Assembly: GCA_017694765.1 (NCBI GenBank)
Contig: JADIML010000069.1
Coordinates: forward strand, 1 to 6,514
Source of the DNA: Candidatus Scybalomonas excrementavium
GTDB lineage: Bacteria; Bacillota; Clostridia; Lachnospirales; Lachnospiraceae
Direction of reading: 5' to 3'
DNA: 6,514 nt
Shown here piece after piece: positions 1 to 5,720 of this stretch; the stretch's first letter is position 1; every line of letters begins with the position of its first letter. A program made the translations under genes and the position numbers. The notes under the pieces were generated by a model that was not told the DNA's origin, made no database searches, and saw only the letters and a list, made by a program, of their open reading frames with translations.

Positions 1-287
1 CTAAAATCAAGTATGACAAGATCGGGTTGATAAATCAATAAATCTTCTTCCACTCTTGCAACTCCAAAATGAGAACTCGTTCCACCAATTCCACCGTTTA
101 CATAATGAATCGTAGCTTCTTGAAAGGTGTCTTTCCACCACTGATATGTCCGATACGCATAGGTATGTTCTTCTTTGGTCGCAAGACTTCCCTGTGTAAT
201 GGAACCACCAAAAAAGCCAATTGTCAGTTCCTCTTTTTGCTCTCCACGAAGCATACACTGCTTTAGTCGTCCTAAGTTTGTGTCCAT
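1..287 (-). CDS. SGNH-fold carbohydrate acetylesterase, CE17-like (partial, N-terminal 95 residues)
   Basis: This gene is cut by the left edge of the window: the frame is open from base 287 to base 1, ending inside a codon that begins AG. The visible protein has an SGNH-hydrolase start. Block I is GFFGGSITQG at residues 24-33, with Ser29 as the expected nucleophile. Block II is NGGIGGTSS at residues 64-72. A beta-strand, PDLVILDF at 88-95, leads toward the block III Asn-Asp that lies outside the window. There is no signal peptide, so the enzyme should be cytoplasmic. The ATG at 287 is preferred over the in-frame ATG at 293 because GAGGAG (300-295) is 7 bases upstream of the first but only 1 base from the second. 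It follows the CE2-type gene by 19 bases. A GGSIT-type SGNH esterase beside a CE2 in a mannan operon resembles CE17, the 2-O-acetyl mannan esterase of Roseburia. The CE17 assignment is inference, and the C-terminal domain cannot be checked. Confidence 0.75.
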   Translation of the reverse strand, partial: MDTNLGRLKQCMLRGEQKEELTIGFFGGSITQGSLATKEEHTYAYRTYQWWKDTFQEATIHYVNGGIGGTSSHFGVARVEEDLLIYQPDLVILDF

Positions 288-294
288 TTCCATA

Positions 295-300
295 CTCCTC
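295..300 (-). promoter_or_regulatory. Ribosome binding site deciding the CE17-like start
   Basis: The minus strand reads GAGGAG here. Two in-frame ATGs follow, at 293 and 287. The spacing is 1 base to the first and 7 bases to the second, so initiation at 287 is expected. Confidence 0.7.
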
Positions 301-306
301 TTATTT

Positions 307-1377
307 TCAACTCTTTCTTTCATCTTCTCCTTCATCCCAAATGGAAATCTTGTTATCTAAAGTTTCTAAAAATTCAACTAACTCCTCTGCCATTTCTTCT
401 GCTTCTGAAGCTCGAATATGCCCTGGTGTACCACAACCATTTTTAGAATATAAGAAATGAAAAATTCTATCATCTTTTAATTCTTTCCAAACCCGATGAA
501 TGGATTCATCCCAGTTTTTATCATGACATAAAATAGTTGTTGTTAATAAAATCACAGCTTTTGGATACGTAGCTCGTATTTGTTTCACCCATTTCTTATA
601 ATGCTCTCTCCAAATACGAGCCTTTTCTCCTTCCATATCCTGTTTCATATAATCCTCTGGATGGTTATCATTTTGTCCAATAGCCACAATAACGACATGT
701 GGTGTATATTGTTTGAAATCCCATTTCGTCTTTTCATGAAGTTCTGGATGATAATGCACACAATCCCATATTTGTTCCATACCAACATAATCAGGAGCTG
801 CAAACCATCCAGTTTGATCAAGCAGAGCAATCCCACCTTGTGCAATATTATGAATTTGCGCATGTAATTTTCTTGCTGCAATCCAAGCATAGGAGTACCA
901 ACTATTGGAATACTCTCCTTGATGGTCTGGATCGACTTTTCCTCGATATTCTTCTGCTTCTGATACTTCTCCTGCTGATACTGAATCCCCATATACTTCT
1001 ATTTTTCTATGTGGTTTTTCTGGTGGAGATAATAACTGGCTGCCTTCTGATAATATAAGCTCTTTTAACACAAGTTCATGACAGCTATCCATTCTTTTAA
1101 AAAATAAAATTGTATGCTCTTTCTCCTCTCCCTCTACTAGAGATAGCGTTGTCGCTCCCTGATTGTTTAACTGAAATGTCTTTTGTTCTCCATCGACAAT
1201 GGCACCGACATAATTATCCCAACAACCTCGTCTATTTTCTACTGTTAAAGTAGCAGACTTTCCAATGAAGCGAAAGGTAAGAGAAGTGGATGGAAAAATA
1301 AACTCTGGATTTTTGGGATTTGTACGATCAATTCTTCCTATATATTGTAGTCTTTTATCATCAAGCTCAATTCTCAT
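307..1377 (-). CDS. CE2-type acetylesterase (N-terminal beta-sandwich plus SGNH domain)
   Basis: A 356-residue esterase predicted to remove O-acetyl groups from mannooligosaccharides. The N-terminal part (about residues 1-115) is beta-rich and carries the GRIDRTNP and FPSTSLTFRFIG segments typical of the CE2 jelly-roll domain. The SGNH domain follows: block I VYGDSVSAGE (128-137, nucleophile Ser132), block II around Gly181-Gly182, block III AIGQND (232-237, Asn236), and the catalytic His320 in GTPGHIR. CE2 enzymes are known to work with a Ser-His dyad, and no obvious Asp sits three residues before His320, which fits. There is no signal peptide, so action is probably cytoplasmic, on imported oligosaccharides. 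The start ATG has GAGAGGG (1392-1386) 8 bases upstream. The gene lies 26 bases after the GH130_1-like gene and 19 before a second esterase. The C-terminus is acidic, then ends ERKS. In Roseburia intestinalis the CE2 partner removes 3-, 4- and 6-O-acetyls; the same specificity here is inference. Confidence 0.87.
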   Translation of the reverse strand: MRIELDDKRLQYIGRIDRTNPKNPEFIFPSTSLTFRFIGKSATLTVENRRGCWDNYVGAIVDGEQKTFQLNNQGATTLSLVEGEEKEHTILFFKRMDSCHELVLKELILSEGSQLLSPPEKPHRKIEVYGDSVSAGEVSEAEEYRGKVDPDHQGEYSNSWYSYAWIAARKLHAQIHNIAQGGIALLDQTGWFAAPDYVGMEQIWDCVHYHPELHEKTKWDFKQYTPHVVIVAIGQNDNHPEDYMKQDMEGEKARIWREHYKKWVKQIRATYPKAVILLTTTILCHDKNWDESIHRVWKELKDDRIFHFLYSKNGCGTPGHIRASEAEEMAEELVEFLETLDNKISIWDEGEDERKS

Positions 1378-1403
1378 GTCCCATTCCCTCTCTTCTGAAC
1401 GAT

Positions 1404-2579
1404 CTATTTATCTTGTTTTAATAGTTCTAAATTTCTATTGATAAGCTCGCATCTTTGTTTGACACAATCTGGTGAACGTAATGGATCTTTTGGTGTATGG
1501 AATAAATAATCTTCTAGTTGATCAATGGTTGTTGTAGCAACGTGCATTCTTGTATCACTAGAAGCGTAATAAATATAGACCTCTCCATTTTCTTTTGCAA
1601 TAGCTCCATTCGTAAATACAACATTGGATACATCACCAACTCTTTCTCTTCCAAGTGGAACTAAAAACACACCAGATGGTTCTGCAATTACTTTTGTTGG
1701 TTCTTCAAAATCAGTAGCAAAAGCATATAATACATAACGAAGTCCTGCTGCTGTATTTCTCACTCCATGGGCGATATGAATCCAACCTTTTTTCCCTTTA
1801 AACGGAACAGCACCTGCTCCATTTTTTGCCTCTGTAAGTGTATGATACACACGTCGACTAATAATCGTTTCTTCGTCAATCACTGCATGTTCAATATCAT
1901 CACAAAGTCCAAATCCAATTCCTCCACCACTTCCAGTTTCAATGAATCCATCCATTGGTCTTGTATAAAAAGCATATTTCCCATTGACAAATTCTGGGTG
2001 AAGCACTACATTTCTTTGTTGTGGAGAACGAAGTGTTTTTAAGTTATCAAGTCGTTCCCATGTCTTTAAATCTTTTGTTCGAACGATACCAGCTTCTGCT
2101 ACTGCAGCTGATAAATCTGGATTTTCTTTATCCTTACTCTCTGAACAAAAAACTCCATAAATCCATCCATCTTCATGCTTTGTCAATCGCATATCATATA
2201 CATTGGTTTCCTCTTCACATGTATCTGGAAGGACAACTGGATAATCCCAAAAACGAAAACCATCGATTCCATTCTCACTTTCTGCCACAGCAAAAAATGA
2301 CTTTCGATCATTTCCTTCTACACGAGCTACGAGGTAATATTTTCCATCTAATTCAATCGCCCCTGAATTCATCACCGCATTGATACCAAGACGTTCCATA
2401 AAGTACGGATTTGTCTCCTCATTCAAATCATATCTCCAATGAAGTGGAGCATGTTCTCTTGTTAATACTGGATTTTTATAACGTGTATAAATCCCATTAT
2501 AAAAATCTGTCTTTTCATTTTTTCTTCTTAAAAGCTTTTCTTGTTTTTCAAGCTCCACATAATATTGTTTATGTATCAT
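1404..2579 (-). CDS. GH130 subfamily 1-like 4-O-beta-D-mannosyl-D-glucose phosphorylase
   Basis: A 391-residue five-bladed beta-propeller phosphorylase. It is predicted to cleave Man-beta-1,4-Glc with phosphate to alpha-mannose 1-phosphate and glucose in the cytoplasm. Recognisable GH130_1 segments are the N-terminal helix followed by YTRYKNPVLT (31-40), NVYDMRL (126-132), RNVVLHPEFVNGKYAFYTRP (189-208), YHTLTEAKNGAGAVP (245-259) and HIAHGVRNTAAGLRYVLY (268-285). Asp129 aligns with the proton-donating aspartate of Bacteroides fragilis MGP (Asp131), and His271 and Arg274 lie in the phosphate-binding region. Length matches the roughly 390-400 residues usual for this subfamily, which is longer than the GH130_2-like paralogue upstream. 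The ATG overlaps the stop of the epimerase gene in an ATGA quartet, with AGGAGG 11 bases upstream. This links it to the enzyme that would supply its substrate from mannobiose. Exact acceptor preference cannot be read from sequence alone, but the epimerase next door argues strongly for Man-Glc. Confidence 0.9.
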   Translation of the reverse strand: MIHKQYYVELEKQEKLLRRKNEKTDFYNGIYTRYKNPVLTREHAPLHWRYDLNEETNPYFMERLGINAVMNSGAIELDGKYYLVARVEGNDRKSFFAVAESENGIDGFRFWDYPVVLPDTCEEETNVYDMRLTKHEDGWIYGVFCSESKDKENPDLSAAVAEAGIVRTKDLKTWERLDNLKTLRSPQQRNVVLHPEFVNGKYAFYTRPMDGFIETGSGGGIGFGLCDDIEHAVIDEETIISRRVYHTLTEAKNGAGAVPFKGKKGWIHIAHGVRNTAAGLRYVLYAFATDFEEPTKVIAEPSGVFLVPLGRERVGDVSNVVFTNGAIAKENGEVYIYYASSDTRMHVATTTIDQLEDYLFHTPKDPLRSPDCVKQRCELINRNLELLKQDK

Positions 2580-3766
2580 TTTTGACCAAGCCTCCTAATT
2601 ACTTCTATACACATTCGTCCGTTATGATACGGACATTTCCAAGGTTCTACAATTGGTTTTTCTATTGGTTTATGTTCTTTATCTAATGCCCAGTACCATT
2701 CAGAACCTTGTCGCTTATCGATCATATTATCTTTAATATATTGCCATACATGAAGTGTACCTTCATAAAATTGTTCTTCGTGATGTTTTTCCCATTCATT
2801 TAAAAATCCAACTACCGTTTCTGCCTGTACCCACCAAACTCTTGTTTCATCCACAACTCCATGTTCCGCTTCATTCATAAGAGAATGTTCTTTATAGGCT
2901 CTTTCATAAATATTGTTAGCGATAATACTTGTAACCTCTCCGATTGTTTTTATGACTCCTTCCTCTTCTAGCACTTCTGCCCCTCGATCGAGCAACCAAG
3001 AAGTTTCAATGTCATGTCCGTAAGAATATAAGTCAATCAAAGAATTCCAGTGTTCATCAAAAAATACTTCTTGTCTTCCAAGTTCTTTGTTATATACTTT
3101 ATGTAAGAAAATGTCTATCATAACATGAAGCTTTTCTTTTACTCTCTCTTCTTTCGCCACACGATATAACTCGGTATAGGCTTCAAAAACATGGAGTAAT
3201 GTATTCATTGTTTTCTCTGCTAATACGCCATTTTCTGATAGCTTCTCATTGGATTCTGGTTGAAAATCTACGGTAAAGGCTTCTAAATACCCTTCTTCAT
3301 CCTTACACTTACTTTCAATTAGTTCATATAAACTATGTGCAATGTTTAACGCTTCTTCATCCTTTGATACATCATAATAAGAAGAAAGTGCATAAATTGC
3401 AAATGCTTGGTTATATGTATGCTTTGTTCCATCTAGAACAGAACCATCATAATGTAATGACCAGTAAACGCCACCATAGGTTTTATCAAGACAATATTCC
3501 TTTAAAAAGGAATAGGCATGTTTGGCATGATCAAGTAAATGTTGTTCTCCTAATAATGCATACGCATTAGAAAAGAACCATAAAATTCGACTATTTAAAA
3601 TACAGCCTTTTTCTGCTTTTTGTTTTACGCAAAGATTATAGTCCATATAGCCATAATATCCACCATACTCTTCATCTTTAAGCCCCTCCCAAAATGGGAT
3701 AAGGGCTTTTTGTAAATGAGATTTGACTTCTGATACGAATTGTTTCGTTTGAATGTTTCTATCCAA
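2576..3766 (-). CDS. Cellobiose/mannobiose 2-epimerase (AGE family)
   Basis: An (alpha/alpha)6-barrel epimerase of the N-acylglucosamine 2-epimerase superfamily. It interconverts glucose and mannose at the reducing end of beta-1,4 disaccharides, here most likely mannobiose to mannosyl-glucose. With the start used here it has 396 residues, close to the roughly 390 of Ruminococcus albus CE. Hallmarks are WEGLKDEEYGGYYGYMDY near the N-terminus (26-43), KGCILNSRILWFFSNAYALL (53-72), EKTMNTLLHVFEAYTELYR (184-202), SYGHDIETSWLL (248-259), RVWWVQAET (309-317) and EPWKCPYHNGRM (374-385). His192, His251 and His381 correspond to the three conserved catalytic-site histidines, with Glu254 and Trp376 also conserved. 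No ATG lies near the N-terminus. The TTG at 3766 is chosen because AAGGGAG (3784-3778) precedes it by 11 bases. An upstream TTG at 3811 would give 411 residues and overlap the previous gene by 14 bases, but it has no visible Shine-Dalgarno. There is no signal peptide. It sits between two mannosyl phosphorylases, which defines its role. Confidence 0.9.
   Translation of the reverse strand: MDRNIQTKQFVSEVKSHLQKALIPFWEGLKDEEYGGYYGYMDYNLCVKQKAEKGCILNSRILWFFSNAYALLGEQHLLDHAKHAYSFLKEYCLDKTYGGVYWSLHYDGSVLDGTKHTYNQAFAIYALSSYYDVSKDEEALNIAHSLYELIESKCKDEEGYLEAFTVDFQPESNEKLSENGVLAEKTMNTLLHVFEAYTELYRVAKEERVKEKLHVMIDIFLHKVYNKELGRQEVFFDEHWNSLIDLYSYGHDIETSWLLDRGAEVLEEEGVIKTIGEVTSIIANNIYERAYKEHSLMNEAEHGVVDETRVWWVQAETVVGFLNEWEKHHEEQFYEGTLHVWQYIKDNMIDKRQGSEWYWALDKEHKPIEKPIVEPWKCPYHNGRMCIEVIRRLGQK
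2591..2596 (-). promoter_or_regulatory. Ribosome binding site of the GH130_1-like gene, inside the epimerase gene
   Basis: The minus strand reads AGGAGG within the last codons of the epimerase gene, 11 bases before the GH130_1-like ATG at 2579. The stop codon of the epimerase (TGA, 2578-2576) overlaps that ATG. Translation of the two genes is therefore probably coupled. Confidence 0.7.
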
Positions 3767-3777
3767 CTTCGATCCAT

Positions 3778-3784
3778 CTCCCTT
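3778..3784 (-). promoter_or_regulatory. Ribosome binding site favouring the downstream TTG start of the epimerase
   Basis: The minus strand reads AAGGGAG, 11 bases before the TTG at 3766. The alternative TTG at 3811 is preceded only by an A/C-rich stretch without purine-rich complementarity to 16S rRNA. This decides the start in favour of 3766, although both starts are non-ATG. Confidence 0.5.
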
Positions 3785-3797
3785 ACTTGTTTTTTTA

Positions 3798-4823
3798 TTA
3801 ACGTCTTCCAATTTCTGTGTCTGTTTCTGTTACGACACTATGTTTTTTAATATAAGTAACAACTTCATTTACTTCTGTAAACGCAAGTCCTACATAAGAG
3901 TCAGCTGCTCCATAGTAAATCGCAATTTTTCCAGATTCAGAATCGTGAATCGTTGCACATGGGAAAGCGACATTTGGAACAAATCCTCTTTCTTCATACC
4001 ATTCTTCTGGTGTTAATAAGAAGTTTTCACAACGATATTTTACGATAGATGGATTATCAATATCTAAAATAGCTCCACCGATACTATAAACATATCCATT
4101 ACAAGTTCCACTTACTCCGTGATAGAATAAGAGCCAGCCTTCCGTTGTTTCAATTGGAGCAGCTCCTCCACCAATTTTTAAAGATTCCCACCATTCATTA
4201 CCTTTGCCCATAACATGGCGATGTTTTCCCCAATATACAAGATCTGGACTTTCGGATAAGAAAATATCTCCAAATGGTGTATGACCACTATCACTTGGTC
4301 TTGAAAGCATCATAAAGTTTCCATTGATTTTTCTTGGGAATAAAACAGCATTTCTATTAAATGGAAGAAATGGATTTTCAACACGTACAAATGTTTTAAA
4401 ATCTGTTGTTTTTGCCATTCCAATCGCTGCTCCATAAAAATCTTGACACCAAATGATATAATACGTATCTTCTACCTTTACAAGTCGTGGATCATACGCA
4501 TAGCGTGGCATAAAACTTTCGCCATTTTCATCAACAAATGGAATTTTTTCTTTATCAAATTCCCAATGAATCGCATCTTTACTTCTTCCTAAATAAATAT
4601 ATGGAATTCCATTCGTCTGTTCTCCACGAAATACACCGATAAATCCATCTTCATAAGGCATAACAGCACTATTAAAAATTCTTGCAACACCTTCTACTGG
4701 ATTTCGATCGATAATAGGGTTTTCACTATATCTCCAAACTGGCATCCATTCCTTGCTATTTGCTGGTCTTTCTTGCCATGGTACATTGGCTACTTTTGGT
4801 CCGATAATTTTTACATTACTCAT
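3798..4823 (-). CDS. GH130 subfamily 2-like beta-1,4-mannooligosaccharide phosphorylase
   Basis: A 341-residue beta-propeller enzyme predicted to phosphorolyse the non-reducing mannose of beta-1,4-mannooligosaccharides, releasing alpha-mannose 1-phosphate. GH130 features are RYSENPII (31-38), VARIFNSAVMPYEDGFIGVFRGE (46-68), AYDPRLVKVEDTYYI (109-123) with Asp111 as the expected proton donor, FNRNAVLFPRKING (155-168), MLSRPSD (172-178), KIGGGAAPIETTEGWLLFYHGV (216-237) and IAIYYGAADSYVGLA (300-314). It is shorter than the GH130_1-like paralogue and lacks that protein's N-terminal helix and TEAKNGAG segment, which places it nearer subfamily 2 (Ruminococcus albus MP2 type). The ATG has GGAGGA (4837-4832) 8 bases upstream. 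It follows the permease gene by 48 bases, the largest gap in the cluster. Mannosyl-GlcNAc phosphorylases of N-glycan pathways are close relatives and cannot be excluded by eye. The neighbouring 2-epimerase and esterases favour plant beta-mannan. No signal peptide is present, so it should be cytoplasmic. Confidence 0.87.
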   Translation of the reverse strand: MSNVKIIGPKVANVPWQERPANSKEWMPVWRYSENPIIDRNPVEGVARIFNSAVMPYEDGFIGVFRGEQTNGIPYIYLGRSKDAIHWEFDKEKIPFVDENGESFMPRYAYDPRLVKVEDTYYIIWCQDFYGAAIGMAKTTDFKTFVRVENPFLPFNRNAVLFPRKINGNFMMLSRPSDSGHTPFGDIFLSESPDLVYWGKHRHVMGKGNEWWESLKIGGGAAPIETTEGWLLFYHGVSGTCNGYVYSIGGAILDIDNPSIVKYRCENFLLTPEEWYEERGFVPNVAFPCATIHDSESGKIAIYYGAADSYVGLAFTEVNEVVTYIKKHSVVTETDTEIGRR

Positions 4824-4871
4824 CTAATAATTCCTCCGATTTTATATTTGATTATTTTTCTAGTTATCTAG

Positions 4872-5717
4872 TTATCCTTTTACAGCTCCTTGTGTTAAAC
4901 CACTATAAATTTGTTTCTGACATAGGATAAAAATAATTAATGCCGGAAGCATTGTGATAATTACCCCTGCACAAATATAGTTGTACTGATTACCAAGTGG
5001 TCCTGTAAACTTAAATAAAGAAGTCGCTACTGTTACATATTGGTTTTTATCTTGTAAATATAAGTTTGCTGTATAATATTCGTTATAAGTACCAACTCCC
5101 TTTAAAATCATAACTGTTACAATAGCTGGTTTTAAAAGAGGGAATAAAATTTTAAAGAAAATTCCAAAGTAGGTACATCCATCTAAAATAGCAGATTCAT
5201 CCAAAGACGTTGATATATTTTCAAAGAACTGAATGAAAATATAGATGGAAATAACATCTGTTCCACACATTAAAATAATGTATCCCGGCAAGCTATTAAT
5301 TAAATGAAGGGAATACATAATTTGATAAACGGATACTTGCATCGCAATTCCTGGAAGTAAGGATGCAAATAAAAATAAGTTACGAATGATTCCATTTCCA
5401 AAAAACTTAAAACGATTTAATATATAAGCAAGCATAGAACCTGTTAAAATCGATCCAATTAATACAAAAAATAAAATAATAATCGAATTTCGAAAAGCTA
5501 ATCCCATATTCGCTTTTTGCCATGCCTCAATAAAGTTATCAAAATAGGTCCAACTTTCTGGTAATGTCATAACATTCGTTGATGCGTACTCTTCTGGTGT
5601 TTTAAAAGCCGTAATAACACATACAACAACTGGAAGAACTGCTACAAATGAACCAAAAATCAAGGTTGCATATTTAAAAATAATCCAAATAATTTTCTTT
5701 AACTTTGCTATGGTCAT
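4872..5717 (-). CDS. Carbohydrate ABC transporter permease, MalG/UgpE type
   Basis: A 281-residue inner membrane permease of the CUT1 carbohydrate ABC family, expected to import mannooligosaccharides with the upstream MalF-type partner. About six membrane segments can be seen, near residues 14-37, 77-99, 109-131, 143-165, 197-213 and 247-267. Between the fourth and fifth lies the EAA loop, LDESAILDGCTYFGIFFKIL followed by FPLLKP (172-197), which contacts the ATPase; its Asp179-Gly180 pair is conserved. The C-terminus, YSGLTQGAVKG, is the standard ending of MalG-type permeases, so the protein is complete. The ATG has AAGGAGGG (5734-5727) 9 bases upstream and starts 3 bases after the stop of the previous permease, implying co-translation. 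Its TAA stop is followed in frame by a second stop two codons later. No ATPase gene is visible, as is common where a shared MsmK-type ATPase energises several sugar importers. The substrate is inferred from the neighbours. Confidence 0.93.
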   Translation of the reverse strand: MTIAKLKKIIWIIFKYATLIFGSFVAVLPVVVCVITAFKTPEEYASTNVMTLPESWTYFDNFIEAWQKANMGLAFRNSIIILFFVLIGSILTGSMLAYILNRFKFFGNGIIRNLFLFASLLPGIAMQVSVYQIMYSLHLINSLPGYIILMCGTDVISIYIFIQFFENISTSLDESAILDGCTYFGIFFKILFPLLKPAIVTVMILKGVGTYNEYYTANLYLQDKNQYVTVATSLFKFTGPLGNQYNYICAGVIITMLPALIIFILCQKQIYSGLTQGAVKG

Positions 5718-5720
5718 CTT

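Noticed and set aside
7..258. Minus-strand 83-codon frame at the left edge
   Set aside because: Its Trp/Arg/Cys-rich translation is a shadow of the CE17-like frame, which has the clear GGSIT and NGGIGGTSS motifs.
580..867. Plus-strand open frames across the window, for example here and at 2021-2383 and 2411-2686
   Set aside because: They lie opposite well-recognised minus-strand genes, have low-complexity Ile/Leu/Phe/His/Ser-rich translations typical of antisense frames, and lack domain signals or good ribosome binding sites.
645..992. Minus-strand 115-codon frame inside the CE2-type gene
   Set aside because: It is an alternative frame of the esterase SGNH region, rich in Ile/Lys/Gln, with no motif of its own. 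The main frame carries all catalytic blocks.
4824..4871. The 48-base gap as a possible terminator or internal promoter
   Set aside because: It is AT-rich but has no stem-loop with a T-tract on the coding strand and no convincing spaced -35/-10 pair. It holds the ribosome binding site of the GH130_2-like gene.
4860..4875. Tandem 8-base repeat CTAGTTAT at the end of the MalG-type gene
   Set aside because: Only two copies. It simply creates a second in-frame stop and shows no further structure or dyad symmetry suggesting an operator.
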